Shown here one piece after another: positions 1 to 9,900 of a stretch of DNA of 64,000 nt. The notes beneath the pieces were generated by a model. That model made no database searches, was not told where the DNA came from, and worked only from the letters and a program-made list of their open reading frames with translations. The stretch is taken from assembly GCF_023721415.1 (NCBI RefSeq), contig NZ_JAMQVC010000001.1, positions 124,001 to 188,000 of the forward strand, read 5' to 3'. Position 1 is the first letter of the stretch; the number at the start of each line of letters is the position of its first letter. The translations under genes and the position numbers were made by a program. Source of the DNA: Galbibacter mesophilus (GTDB lineage: Bacteria > Bacteroidota > Bacteroidia > Flavobacteriales > Flavobacteriaceae).

Positions 1-884
1 ATCCAATCGAAGTAATCTGGTCCCAAGCCGTCAAATTCCGCAGCTGTATTAAAAAACTCCTTGAACTTAGTACTGTTCACCATTTCTGGAGTATTTGTTA
101 TTGTTGAGAAACCAGTATAATACCCAACATCTACCGAAGTTTTTCCTTGCGAACCTCTTTTAGTTTTTATCAAAATAACTCCATTCGCTCCTCTAGAACC
201 ATAAATGGAAGCAGCAGCAGCATCTTTAAGAATGGTTATCGATTCAATATCACTAGGGCTAATATCTGCGATTGGGTTGGCTGGCTGAATATTGCTATTT
301 AAAGCAGAATTATTTCGGGAAACCAGCGGCACCCCATCTACAATAAATAAAGGCTGACTACTCGCTGAAATAGAGGACACCCCACGGATATTTACATTTA
401 CGGCAGCACCGGGCGTTGCCGAGGAAGCTGCAATATTAACCCCCGGCGTCTGTCCTTGAATAGTATTTTCAAAACTGGATGTCGGTATTTTAGCAACATC
501 ATCATTTTTTATAGTTTGAATACTACTACTAACGTCTTTTTCCGATTGGGTACCATACCCAACCACAACAACTTCATCAAGCACTTCTCCCTGACTCAGA
601 GAAATTTGATATTCATTTTTTTCAGTAAGGGTTACAGTTTTAGATTCATAACCAATATAAGATACCTCCAACGAAGTGGTGGTTTCAGGAACATCGATAG
701 AAAAATTACCATCGAAATCGGTTACAACACCTTGAGTTGAATTAGGAACTACAACATTGGCTCCCAATAAAGGTTCTTGTGTGTCTTGATCCACAACAGA
801 GCCCGTAATGACGCGTTGCGAATACGATGCCGTTACTACAAAACACATCAACAAACAAATAATTAAATAATTTGGTAGTTTCAT
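1..884 (-). CDS. SusC/RagA-family TonB-dependent outer-membrane receptor, N-terminal part (3' end outside window)
   Basis: An open frame reads leftward from an ATG at 882-884 to the window edge (294 codons). A signal peptide (MKLPNYLIICLLMCF...) is followed by a carboxypeptidase-regulatory-like beta-sandwich (about residues 28-100, with GSVVDQDTQEPLLGANV) and then the TonB plug domain. The plug carries the SusC hallmarks VVVGYGTQ, NVNIRGVSSI, PLFIVDGVPL and SIYGSRGANGVILI. Proteins of this family import glycans or peptides across the outer membrane with a SusD lipoprotein partner, which would lie beyond the left edge. Family assignment is secure; the substrate cannot be read from this part. 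Confidence 0.93.
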   Translation of the reverse strand, partial: MKLPNYLIICLLMCFVVTASYSQRVITGSVVDQDTQEPLLGANVVVPNSTQGVVTDFDGNFSIDVPETTTSLEVSYIGYESKTVTLTEKNEYQISLSQGEVLDEVVVVGYGTQSEKDVSSSIQTIKNDDVAKIPTSSFENTIQGQTPGVNIAASSATPGAAVNVNIRGVSSISASSQPLFIVDGVPLVSRNNSALNSNIQPANPIADISPSDIESITILKDAAAASIYGSRGANGVILIKTKRGSQGKTSVDVGYYTGFSTITNTPEMVNSTKFKEFFNTAAEFDGLGPDYFDW

Positions 885-1042
885 TTTAAGATAGTTTGAT
901 TAAAATTTAGATATAATACTAGAACATGCGTCGTTCAGAATAGAACATGCATATAGAACAATAAGTCGATTGGCGCTTTTGTAAAAAAGCACTTTACGAG
1001 ACTTAAGAAAGAATGTTTTTAACAGTCAAAAATTGGCTGAAG

Positions 1043-1074
1043 ACCTTTTAATGTAAGCGACTTACATAAAAGGT
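1043..1074. promoter_or_regulatory. Stem-loop upstream of the SusC-like gene
   Basis: ACCTTTTAATGTAAG and CTTACATAAAAGGT pair around a three-base CGA loop with one bulged A, about 160 bp upstream of the receptor start codon. No T-run follows on either strand, so it does not look like an intrinsic terminator. It could be an operator or a leader-RNA structure; the role is unknown. Confidence 0.4.
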
Positions 1075-1628
1075 TTGGTGTGGTTGCGTAATTTAAATTG
1101 GTGCGATACATATAAAAATGGTATTACAACAAAGAGTGAATTTAAGTTAAGGGAAAACGCCGAACTAAAACAATCGGCAAAATTTGCTAGGGGTAAAAGA
1201 AAATCCCTAACAATCAAAAATAGGCTGCAACCCCTGAAGAGAAAGTGGCTTGCAATGCGTAACAGTATGTACTAGACCTATTTCCAAAATCTTTTAGATG
1301 TTAAAATTTTTACTAAAAATAGGCAAAATTTATTAAATCACAACAAAAATTTAACTTTTCAACTCGTTTTTATTAATATTTAATTAACGGACCGCTTAAT
1401 TTGTACACTTCGGAATTATAGCTTTTTAATTTGATAAGTTGATAATTTGGTTATTTGATTGCTTACTGAAAACGAGCGTTCTAGCAGTTATAAATACATG
1501 ACACCTCTTAAGCTTCGATTTATAAGTTTCAAAGCACAACTTTTAGAACGCTTAAACTTCCACTTATTAAACCGTTCAAACTTGACATATTCTTAAAAAA
1601 CAATTATGCAAACCAACCAAAAATACAG

Positions 1629-1659
1629 TTGTACGCGTAAAGACTTCGACTTATCTTTG
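1629..1659 (+). promoter_or_regulatory. Bacteroidota-type promoter of thrS
   Basis: A TATCTTTG -7 element (consensus TAnnTTTG) lies at 1652-1659. A TTG (-33 half) at 1629-1631 sits 20 nt upstream, the spacing expected for the Bacteroidota primary sigma factor. The transcript would start near 1665, leaving a leader of under 20 nt before the thrS ATG. Confidence 0.6.
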
Positions 1660-1682
1660 CAGACTGAAAAACAACGTATATA

Positions 1683-3623
1683 ATGATTAAGATTACTTTA
1701 CCCGACGGATCGGTTAAGGAGTTTGAAAAAAATGCAACTCCAATGGATGTGGCAAAAAGCATTAGCGAAGGTTTAGCCCGCAATGTAATTTCTGCAAACT
1801 TTAATGGCACCAAAGTAGAAACGGTAACCCCATTAACCACCGACGGAAGTCTTACGCTTTATACGTGGAACGATGACGAAGGGAAACAGGCCTTTTGGCA
1901 CTCTACTTCCCACATTATGGCACAAGCCCTTGAGGAATTGTACCCTGGAGTAAAACTTACTATTGGACCGTCTATTGACAATGGTTTTTATTATGATGTA
2001 GATTTAGGGGAGCATAGTATTTCTGAAAAGGATTTTTCTGCCATTGAAGCTAAAATGCTGGAAATCGCTCGTGGAAAACATGATTATAAGATGCGCGCTG
2101 TCACCAAAGCAGAGGCACTAGATTTCTATAAAAAACAAGGGAACGAATTCAAGGTGGAACTTATTGAAAACCTTGAAGACGGAACTATTACCTTTTGCGA
2201 CCATGATACGTTTACGGATCTTTGTCGCGGAGGGCACATCCCGAATACAGGAATCGTAAAAGCGATCAAATTACTGTCGGTTGCTGGTGCGTACTGGCGT
2301 GGTGATGAAAACAAACCGCAGCTTACCCGTATTTATGGGATTTCCTTTCCGAAGCAAAAAGATTTAAAAGAATATCTAGAGCTTTTAGAAGAAGCAAAAA
2401 AGCGTGACCACAGAAAGCTTGGAAAAGAATTGGAACTTTTCACATTTTCTCAAAAAGTAGGTCAAGGCTTACCTTTATGGCTACCAAAAGGCGCCGCTTT
2501 ACGCGAACGTTTGGAGAACTTTTTAAAGAAAGCCCAGAAAAAAGCAGGTTATGAACAAGTAGTTTCACCGCATATCGGTCAAAAAGAGCTGTATGTAACC
2601 TCCGGACATTATGCCAAATATGGGGAAGATAGTTTTCAACCTATCCACACTCCAAAAATGGACGAAGAGTTTTTACTGAAACCAATGAACTGTCCGCATC
2701 ACTGCGAAATTTACAATGCACGTCCATGGAGTTATAAAGAATTACCGAAGAGATATGCAGAATTCGGTACCGTTTATCGTTATGAGCAAAGTGGGGAGTT
2801 ACACGGACTAACAAGGGTTCGCGGATTCACACAAGACGATGCCCATATTTTCTGTACACCGGACCAATTGGATGAAGAGTTTAAAAACGTTATCGACTTA
2901 GTATTGTATGTTTTCGGTTCTTTAGGTTTTGAAAACTTTACGGCACAAGTATCGCTGAGAGATCCTGAAAACCCCGATAAATACATTGGTAAGGATGAGA
3001 ATTGGGAGAAAGCAGAAAATGCCATTCTTTCCGCAGCAAAAGAGAAAGGTCTAAATTATGTAATTGAAACTGGCGAAGCAGCTTTCTACGGTCCGAAATT
3101 AGACTTTATGGTGAAAGATGCCCTTGGCAGAAGTTGGCAGCTGGGAACCATTCAGGTAGATTACAATTTACCAGAACGTTTCGACTTAAACTACAAAGGA
3201 AGCGACGATAAGTTGCACCGACCTGTAATGATACACCGTGCGCCGTTTGGCAGCATGGAGCGCTTTATTGCTATACTTTTGGAGCACACCGCAGGAAACT
3301 TCCCATTGTGGCTCATGCCAGAGCAGGCTATTATATTGTCTATCAGTGAGAAATATGAAAAATATGCCGAAAAAGTTTTAAATTTATTGGAAAATGACGA
3401 AATTCGCGCCCTCGTAGATAACAGAAACGAAACCATCGGTAAGAAAATACGGGACGCAGAGATGAAGAAAATCCCGTATATGCTGATTGTAGGGGAGCAA
3501 GAAGAAAAAGATGGTACTATTTCTGTAAGGAAACACGGAGAAGGCGACATAGGAACTATATCAATAAATGAGTTCTCAGATTTGATAAATTCAGAAATCA
3601 ATCGTACATTAAAGAAGTTTTGA
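1683..3623 (+). CDS. thrS: Threonyl-tRNA synthetase
   Basis: Class II synthetase charging tRNA-Thr, 646 aa, the usual bacterial length. An N-terminal TGS domain (residues 1-60) is followed by the editing domain with its HxxxH motif (HSTSH, about residue 77), which hydrolyses Ser-tRNA-Thr. The catalytic core has PMNCPHH (zinc Cys) and the later His ligands in DDAHIF and [11 protein letters not shown]-terminal anticodon-binding domain follows (about 545-646). The ATG sits directly behind a strong promoter. It heads the thrS-infC-rpmI-rplT block, a common arrangement; the 35-nt gap to infC suggests cotranscription. Confidence 0.98.
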   Translation: MIKITLPDGSVKEFEKNATPMDVAKSISEGLARNVISANFNGTKVETVTPLTTDGSLTLYTWNDDEGKQAFWHSTSHIMAQALEELYPGVKLTIGPSIDNGFYYDVDLGEHSISEKDFSAIEAKMLEIARGKHDYKMRAVTKAEALDFYKKQGNEFKVELIENLEDGTITFCDHDTFTDLCRGGHIPNTGIVKAIKLLSVAGAYWRGDENKPQLTRIYGISFPKQKDLKEYLELLEEAKKRDHRKLGKELELFTFSQKVGQGLPLWLPKGAALRERLENFLKKAQKKAGYEQVVSPHIGQKELYVTSGHYAKYGEDSFQPIHTPKMDEEFLLKPMNCPHHCEIYNARPWSYKELPKRYAEFGTVYRYEQSGELHGLTRVRGFTQDDAHIFCTPDQLDEEFKNVIDLVLYVFGSLGFENFTAQVSLRDPENPDKYIGKDENWEKAENAILSAAKEKGLNYVIETGEAAFYGPKLDFMVKDALGRSWQLGTIQVDYNLPERFDLNYKGSDDKLHRPVMIHRAPFGSMERFIAILLEHTAGNFPLWLMPEQAIILSISEKYEKYAEKVLNLLENDEIRALVDNRNETIGKKIRDAEMKKIPYMLIVGEQEEKDGTISVRKHGEGDIGTISINEFSDLINSEINRTLKKF

Positions 3624-3658
3624 TATATTAAATAAAGTTTAATTAAAATTTATAAGCC

Positions 3659-4213
3659 ATAGCAATTAAAAGATTTAACAGAAACGCTCAAAGAAGAGAG
3701 ATAAAAAACCCACACAGAACCAATAGGGAAATCCGTGTGCCAGAAGTTAGACTGGTAGGGGATAATGTGGAAATGGATGTTTACCCAACCAAAGTAGCTT
3801 TAGCAAAAGCTGAAGAACTGGGTTTGGATCTTGTTGAGATTTCACCCAATGCTAAACCCCCTGTTTGTAAGGTAATGGACTATAAAAAGTTCCTTTACGA
3901 GCAGAAAAAACGGGAGAAAGCAATGAAGGCGAAAGCCTCTAAAGTAGTTGTAAAAGAGATTCGTTTTGGGCCAAATACAGACGATCATGACTACGAATTC
4001 AAAAAGAAACACGCAGAGAAGTTCTTGAAAGAAGGCGCTAAATTAAAAGCCTATGTATTCTTTAAAGGACGCTCGATTGTTTATAAAGATAAAGGAGAAA
4101 TCCTGTTGCTTCGTTTAGCATCAGAATTGGAAGATATCGGAAAAGTGGAACAAATGCCTAAATTGGAAGGTAAGCGTATGACTATGTTCATCGCTCCTAA
4201 GAAAACCAAATAA
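3659..4213 (+). CDS. infC: Translation initiation factor IF-3, non-canonical start
   Basis: IF-3 binds the 30S subunit, blocks premature 50S joining and proofreads the start codon. The clear part begins at residues [14 protein letters not shown]; the N-domain, lysine-rich linker and C-domain ([24 protein letters not shown]) are complete. The first GTG (3737) would remove the conserved N-terminal tail. The frame stays open back to a TAA at 3653, and the upstream codons read ATA-GCA-ATT-AAA-AGA-TTT, matching the Met-Ala-Ile opening I associate with relatives. I therefore place the start at ATA 3659 (184 aa), with ATT 3665 as the alternative; neither ATG nor TTG exists in this stretch. infC is known for AUU-type starts that IF-3 itself discriminates against. 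Confidence 0.9.
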   Translation: MAIKRFNRNAQRREIKNPHRTNREIRVPEVRLVGDNVEMDVYPTKVALAKAEELGLDLVEISPNAKPPVCKVMDYKKFLYEQKKREKAMKAKASKVVVKEIRFGPNTDDHDYEFKKKHAEKFLKEGAKLKAYVFFKGRSIVYKDKGEILLLRLASELEDIGKVEQMPKLEGKRMTMFIAPKKTK

Positions 4214-4315
4214 AGCACAAAGTCAAAAGTACAAAGTTAAAAGTACGAGGTACGAAGTTTTACTATCCAAAGGAATAAAAAAGAATAAGCGAGATAATTA
4301 ATAAATATTAGGATT

Positions 4316-4513
4316 ATGCCTAAACAGAAAACAAAATCCAGTGCCAAAAAGCGTTTTAAGCTTACAGGAACTGGTAAAATTAAAAGAAAGCACGCTTTTA
4401 AAAGTCACATCTTAACAAAGAAGTCTAAAAAGCGTAAGCTAGCCCTTACTCACTCTACCTTAGTAGACAAAGCAGATGAGGGAAGTATCAAAGAACAATT
4501 ACGTTTAAAGTAA
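4316..4513 (+). CDS. rpmI: 50S ribosomal protein bL35
   Basis: A 65-aa, Lys/Arg-rich protein opening [20 protein letters not shown], the diagnostic start of bL35. It ends in [11 protein letters not shown]. Length is standard. It lies between infC and rplT in the conserved infC-rpmI-rplT order and is probably cotranscribed with them. A purine-rich AAAGGAA at about 4270 is too far from the ATG to be a ribosome-binding site. In the 102-nt gap after infC there is a low-complexity run of AAAGT/AAAAGTAC words (4214-4260). Confidence 0.98.
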   Translation: MPKQKTKSSAKKRFKLTGTGKIKRKHAFKSHILTKKSKKRKLALTHSTLVDKADEGSIKEQLRLK

Positions 4514-4629
4514 TCAGTTCTTTAGGTTCAATTTAAATTGTTTAACCCTGGAGTCAGGCCACACAGAAAGTAAAAAGTTGTGAAACAAAGTGTCGATTTT
4601 TCGACCGCCTGCTACAAAAAAGTAAAATT

Positions 4630-4974
4630 ATGCCAAGATCAGTAAATTCAGTAGCTTCACGCGCAAGAAGAAAAAAGGTGATGAAGCAAGCAAAAGGTTA
4701 CTACGGAAGACGTAAAAACGTTTGGACAGTAGCCAAAAATGCGGTTGAAAAAGCGATGCAATACTCGTACAGAGACCGTAGAAATAAGAAAAGAACGTTC
4801 CGCGCTTTGTGGATTACCCGTATTAATGCAGGTGCCAGATTGCACGGTTTGTCTTACTCTCAGTTTATGGGGAAAGTAAAAGCTGCAGATATCGAACTTA
4901 ACCGTAAGGTTTTAGCCGATTTAGCAATGAACCACCCAGAAGCTTTTAAAGCAATCGTTGAGAAAGTAAAATAA
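4630..4974 (+). CDS. rplT: 50S ribosomal protein bL20
   Basis: A 114-aa basic protein with the family signature in its first half ([19 protein letters not shown], then KGYYGRRKN) and the conserved [19 protein letters not shown] segment. It binds 23S rRNA early in 50S assembly and in several bacteria represses its own operon. It is the last gene of the block and is followed by an intrinsic terminator 47 nt downstream. Confidence 0.98.
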   Translation: MPRSVNSVASRARRKKVMKQAKGYYGRRKNVWTVAKNAVEKAMQYSYRDRRNKKRTFRALWITRINAGARLHGLSYSQFMGKVKAADIELNRKVLADLAMNHPEAFKAIVEKVK

Positions 4975-5020
4975 GCTCCCATTTAGTGAGTTAACGTTTA
5001 ACAATATATTATCCGCTTAT

Positions 5021-5056
5021 AAAAATCCGGTCTTTTTTAAGATCGGATTTTTTTTA
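5021..5056 (+). terminator. Intrinsic terminator of the infC-rpmI-rplT block
   Basis: AAATCCGGTCTT pairs with AAGATCGGATTT (one G-T pair) around a short T loop and is followed by eight T residues. The position just after rplT fits the end of the translation operon. Confidence 0.85.
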
Positions 5057-5218
5057 TACCATTTGTGCTTAGAATTTACTGTAAAAGAAAATGATATTTT
5101 TTTCTTTATAGGAATTAGAAAAATAAAGCATAGCCTTAGTTACGGTTTCTTTTTATAATGAACTAGAAAGGAAAAAAAAGTGTTTTATTACGGTAAATTC
5201 TAATCATAAGTGGTATTA

Positions 5219-5307
5219 CTTGGGCGTTCCCCAAGTCCGCTATCGCTTCCTCGGGTCGCGCTTTCCGCGCTACACGGTAGCTTGCTGCAATCGCTAACGC
5301 AAGGCAG
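5219..5307. repeat. REP-like palindromic intergenic repeat
   Basis: A GC-rich island in an AT-rich gap. It begins with the hairpin CTTGGG-CGTTC-CCCAAG (5219-5235), continues with GGGTCGCGCTTTCCGCGC, which is itself partly palindromic, and ends with TCGCTAACGCA. From memory, sequences of the form GGGCGTT..CCC..GGTCGxGCTxTCCGC..CTAACGC recur between genes in Bacteroidota, so I read it as one copy of a dispersed REP/BIME-type element. A 69-codon minus frame over it is an artefact. The run CAAGAACAAAGAGCAAAGAA at about 5306-5354 that follows is a separate low-complexity repeat. Confidence 0.6.
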
Positions 5308-5438
5308 AACCAAGAAACAAGAACAAAGAGCAAAGAACAAAGAACAAAGAATAAGGAAGCGCGAACCAGCACCCAACATCTAAAAGAAAAACAACCTCAT
5401 CCTAACAAACAATTAACGTCAAATTAGCGTATAAACAT

Positions 5439-5446
5439 TACATTTG
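5439..5446 (+). promoter_or_regulatory. -7 element upstream of the HAD phosphatase gene
   Basis: TACATTTG matches TAnnTTTG and lies 19 nt before the start codon, giving a very short leader. No clear -33 TTTG is visible at the expected distance. Confidence 0.45.
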
Positions 5447-5465
5447 CAGCTTATTATTTTTAAAT

Positions 5466-6275
5466 ATGGATTTATCTAAAGTAAAATTGGTAGTAACCGA
5501 TATGGATGGCACCCTGCTTAATAGCAAAGGGGAAGTAAGCAATGATTTTTTTGAATTGTTTAAAAAATTACGCCAAAACAACATCCATTTCGCTGCAGCA
5601 AGCGGAAGGCAATACAATAGTATTATCAATAAGCTTAAAACCATTTCTGATGATATCACTGTAATCGCTGAGAATGGCGGACTAGCAAAACAGGGAAATG
5701 AGGAATTACTGGTTACCAATTTACCTGCAGAACGCACCGATGAGCTAATTGCCCTACTTCGTGATATTGAGGATGTATTTGTCGTTTTATGCGGCACATC
5801 AACCTCTTACATCGAAACGAAAGACAAAGGCTTTATCGATTTTTTTAATGAATTCTACACATCTTATGAATTGGTAGAAGACCTTACCAGTGTTGATAAA
5901 AAAGAACTAGTAAAAATCGCGGTGTACCATTTTGAAAGTTCTGAAGATTACATTTATCCTTCCGTAAAGCACCTCGAAGATTCGTTACAAGTAAAAGTAT
6001 CAGGAAAAAACTGGTTAGACCTTTCGCATCCCAATGCAAATAAAGGGTATGCCTTAAAATTACTTCAGGAGAAATTAGGGGTTACCAAAGAAGAAACAAT
6101 GGTTTTTGGAGATTATAACAACGATTTGGAAATGCTGGAACTGGCAGATTTTAGCTACGCCATGAAAAATGCTCATCCAAACGTGGTTAAAACAGCAAAA
6201 TACCAAACAAAAAGCAACGATGAAAACGGAGTTGAATATATCCTTAATCAACTTATCGAAGCGAAAGAAGCGTAA
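5466..6275 (+). CDS. Cof-type HAD-IIB family phosphatase
   Basis: A 269-aa cytoplasmic hydrolase of the haloacid dehalogenase superfamily, Cof/YidA type. Motif I is TDMDGTLL (nucleophile Asp11 and acid/base Asp13). Motif II is AAASGRQ, motif III includes the Lys of NANKGYAL, and motif IV is FGDYNNDLEML. The C2-type cap lies between motifs II and III. Relatives dephosphorylate sugar phosphates or FMN; the substrate here is not predictable. It has its own -7 element and is convergent with yjbQ, whose stop lies three bases beyond. Confidence 0.9.
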   Translation: MDLSKVKLVVTDMDGTLLNSKGEVSNDFFELFKKLRQNNIHFAAASGRQYNSIINKLKTISDDITVIAENGGLAKQGNEELLVTNLPAERTDELIALLRDIEDVFVVLCGTSTSYIETKDKGFIDFFNEFYTSYELVEDLTSVDKKELVKIAVYHFESSEDYIYPSVKHLEDSLQVKVSGKNWLDLSHPNANKGYALKLLQEKLGVTKEETMVFGDYNNDLEMLELADFSYAMKNAHPNVVKTAKYQTKSNDENGVEYILNQLIEAKEA

Positions 6276-6278
6276 CGC

Positions 6279-6701
6279 TTAATTCCCGAAAGCAGTAATC
6301 ACCACCTTTCTAGCACCTCCATGATCACGGTGTTCGCAAAGATAGATTCCTTGCCACGTACCTAAGTTCAGGCGCCCATTGGAAATGGGAATTTGGACAG
6401 AAGCCCCCATTAAAGATGCTTTTATGTGTGCTGGCATATCGTCGGGTCCTTCATAAGTGTGGATATAGTAAGGCGCATTTTCGGGAACCATTTGGTTCAT
6501 GTGGCTTTCAAAATCGGTGCGTACGGTAGGATCTGCGTTTTCGTTTACCGTAAGACTGGCAGAGGTATGTTTAATAAAAACCTGTAACTGACCAACAGTA
6601 ATATTTTTTATTTCGGGAAATGCCCGAAGTATCTCGTCTGTAATGAGGTGAAACCCTCTTTTTTGCGCTTTTAGCCTTATTTCTGTTTGATAAAATTCCA
6701 T
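6279..6701 (-). CDS. YjbQ family protein (UPF0047)
   Basis: A 140-aa single-domain protein with the family's conserved core: FIKHTSASLTVNENADPTV, then HIKASLMGASVQIPI and GTWQGIYLCEHRDHGG near the end. The His and Glu/Asp residues in these segments form the putative active site. Some members have weak thiamine-phosphate synthase activity in vitro, but the physiological role is not settled. It is a monocistronic minus-strand gene, tail to tail with the HAD phosphatase. Confidence 0.9.
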   Translation of the reverse strand: MEFYQTEIRLKAQKRGFHLITDEILRAFPEIKNITVGQLQVFIKHTSASLTVNENADPTVRTDFESHMNQMVPENAPYYIHTYEGPDDMPAHIKASLMGASVQIPISNGRLNLGTWQGIYLCEHRDHGGARKVVITAFGN

Positions 6702-6790
6702 AGAGCAAAGTTGATGTTCTTCTTCAATATTTCCAAATTGAGAATAGCATGATAACGATTATCCTAAATAAAACTCTATTTAAAATAAGA

Positions 6791-6816
6791 AAGCTGCCCT
6801 AAAAATGGGCAGCCTT
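6791..6816 (-). terminator. Intrinsic terminator downstream of the GH9 gene
   Basis: GCTGCCC (6793-6799) pairs with GGGCAGC (6807-6813) around a seven-base loop. Read on the minus strand it is followed by TTTCTTATTTTA, so it suits the leftward GH9 transcript and also insulates yjbQ. Confidence 0.65.
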
Positions 6817-6903
6817 CAACTTTAAGCAAGCTAACTATCTACTTAAAAAGTCAATTCTGATTGTCAAAACATTGGTGTGTTTGTTTTCCAATCAAAAGAT
6901 AAT

Positions 6904-9900
6904 TTACTCGATTAAAATTTTGGTGGTATGCTTTTCCCCAGTGGATTGGGAAATAACGGTAACAATATAGATTCCAGGATTCAGTTTACTTACATTCAAG
7001 GCCTGTTCTCCGTTTACATTTTCTTGCGAAATTGCTGGTTTTCCACTGAGATCATAAATGGTTACGTGTATTCTATCTTCAGAAGAAATGGTTAAAACAC
7101 CGTCTTTTACCGGATTTGGATACATAAATATCCCATCGGCAATCGTTTCTTCTTCATTCTCTAATACCAAAACTTCTTCGGTTGTTTCAGAACTGCTTCT
7201 TGCGCTGGAAGCATTACAGCTACGCGAACCAAAATCGAAATTACCGTTGGTAAATAGTTTATCTGGAACGCTTTGGCAGCAATCGGAGTTCTCCGTAGCT
7301 TCCGTTTCTGTTTGCAATCGGTTTCCGCAGACTTCAATCCAATCAACTGTTAAGTTTTTATCGCTGCAGCCTGTTTCAGGATTATCATTATTCGTAAAGT
7401 GAACGGATATACTTCCGCTGGTAAAACCACTGTAAGTATAATTAGCGAAAGAAGTTCCCACATTTTGCCAGGATTTTACTACTTGTCCATTAACACGTAA
7501 CTCCATATCTTCAATCCCACAATCGCCGGCGGCACGAATTACAATATCTCCACTTGGCGGTGTTACCGTAGCGGGTTCGTAAGACCATCGGGTCCAATCG
7601 CCTGTATACGAACTTGGTCGCAATTCTACATCGGAGACCGCGTTCCCGTTTTGTGGACGGATATATTTTTGGGAATCCCTGTTTTTCAAATAAAAATTAG
7701 TGTTATCCGGAGACAAAACTTCTATCCACTGAGTTCTAGTTCCGTTTGCAGTGGTGTTTTGAGCTTCCATTAAGGAACCATCACTCGTGGTAATTGGTCT
7801 AAAATACTTTCCTGTTTCTATATTCTTCAGAAAGAAATAACCATCGGAAGTTGTTACCTTTTCCCATTTGAAAATATTGGAGTTGTCATTCGCAGCCACC
7901 TGAATTTTAGCGCCAACACTGCTATTTTCGGCCCGTAAATATTTCCCTGTCTGCTTATTCTTAATGAAAAATACCGGTGAGCTCGGTTCGGGATCCGGCA
8001 CGCTATTTTGCAGCGCATAGCTAAATTTATCTGCCTTTAGCCAATTGGCCTTGGCACGAATATTTATGGTATGCGTTCCTGCACTCAAAGACACCGTGTT
8101 CGTTAAATTCCCCCAGTACGTATCCAAGTCCAGTGCGGAAATAGAACTATTATCCAACGAGAAACTAGATACATTGCCATTCACTTTTATTTCATATTGT
8201 CCCGCCAAATTAGAAGTAGTTCCAGAAGCTTCCCCAACTCGCAAACGAATATCAATTTTATAGTCCCCCGACTGGTTTACGGTAAATGGAAAAGACAGCT
8301 CATCGTTTGTGTCAAATAACCTTACATGCACTCCGGCACTAGCATTAGGATTGTAGGTGTCGGGGCCAACGGTATTGTTACTGCCCGCCTCATTCACTAC
8401 TTGAAAAACATTTTCAATCTCGAATTCCCCGCTGTCATTGTTTCCTGGAGGGTTAGAACCGCCACCAACAGTAGCAACGTAATTTGCTAAGAATTTTATA
8501 TACCCACTTTGATAGTAAATAGCAGGTTCCACCAAGGCGAAAGGACTTTGATTTTCTACATTGATATATTTGTTTTCATCGGCGAAGGCTTTTAAAGATG
8601 GCTGGTTACCTAAGGTAGCACTGCCATATCGAACTCCGTTTAACGTAATAACCGTACTTCCATTGGCTTGTGGATTGGCGCCTCCTGTCATAAACCCAGG
8701 AGCAGGCCCCACGATTCCTTGCGATGGGTCTGGCGCACCATCGTATTTATCATCTACGAAAAACCATGTGTGCCACAATTGATCCACACACAACTCTGCA
8801 CCGTAGCTGTACATATTGGTTAAATAACACAGTCCGAGCGGATTTACCCCATGAAAATAATGTAAGATTCCGTCGGTGGTTTTTTGGTAATTGCTGTGCT
8901 GGGAAGTTTCCAGATTGTAATTAATAAAATCATATGTATCGGAACCTTGTCTGGCAATTAAACTGTTACTTCCCCAATTGAGATAAAACGGATTGATTCT
9001 GTAAAAATCAGCGTTATCACTAATGGTATGTAGTCCTGGGGACTCAGTGTTCTTTCCTGTTTTCTTGTTTAGAATAGCAGTCTTTGTTGCATTATCGGCA
9101 TTGGGAAGCGTGGTATAAAACAAAATTGCTTCACTTTGGTTGGACCGATAAATACCCCAATCACCCGAAACAAAAGCCCTTGCCTGGGCATAGTTATTCT
9201 TTACAAAATCATTGTATTTAGATTTTCCGGTTACGGCATACAGGTATACAGCTGCGCAAACAGCTTCGGCCACATTCTCTACCAAATAATGATTCCCTGA
9301 ACCATCGGCATCACCAGCTTCTATTTCGCCGTTGTCGCAAACCGCATCCTTATCTGGTGAGTTACTATAATAATCCCATGATTTTTCAGCTCTTGTAATT
9401 AAATCGGAAACATAAGAAGATTGCGATGGAAAATCATCTAGCGCTAGCGCAGCATGTGCCATCATACCTGCGGCTGCCACCGAGGCAACTGGACAAGTTT
9501 GCGCATAGTAACGCTCTCTTGTATCAGTACTGGGCGGCGAGATGTAATTAAAATCTTCTTTTATCCCTGCTTTGCTGTGCACACTACCATCGTTTCGATG
9601 CATGTTTTTTATCCAATCGATTTCCCATTTAATTTCATCTAAAATATCAGGTAAATCATTGTTGTTTTCAGGAATACGTAGCGTGAAATCATCCCAAAAA
9701 CCAGGGTGTTGTTCATAGGTAGTCAATAAATTATGAACAGGTTCAAGAGCAAAAGTGATATACTTATTTGGGTCTCCGGCATCAATCCAACCTTTACTTA
9801 CATTTCTTCTTTCTGAACTGTAGAGGTATTTGGCATTGTTGTCTTGGTTGGCTTTGGTGTACCAAGAGGTATCCGTCCAATCAGCTCCAGAACCGTAAGC

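Larger units (their letters stand above)
885..1682. other. Long intergenic region between the SusC-like gene and thrS
   Basis: About 800 bases without a credible gene. It holds a strong stem-loop at 1043-1074, two weaker consecutive stems (GCCGA/TCGGC near 1160-1179 and TAGGG/CCCTA near 1188-1211), a low-complexity run of repeated TTTGATAA-like words at about 1426-1462, and the thrS promoter at its right end. A 66-codon frame starting at a TTG (1075-1275) has no recognisable composition or motif and is not called. Confidence 0.6.

Noticed and set aside
456-740. 94-codon plus-strand frame
   Set aside because: Lies wholly opposite the SusC-like coding sequence, whose motifs are unmistakable.
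1075-1275. 66-codon plus-strand frame starting at TTG
   Set aside because: No start signal, no family, basic low-complexity composition, and it runs through intergenic stem-loops.
5163-5372. 69-codon minus-strand frame
   Set aside because: Covers the REP-like element and the CAAAGAA word repeats; no coding features.
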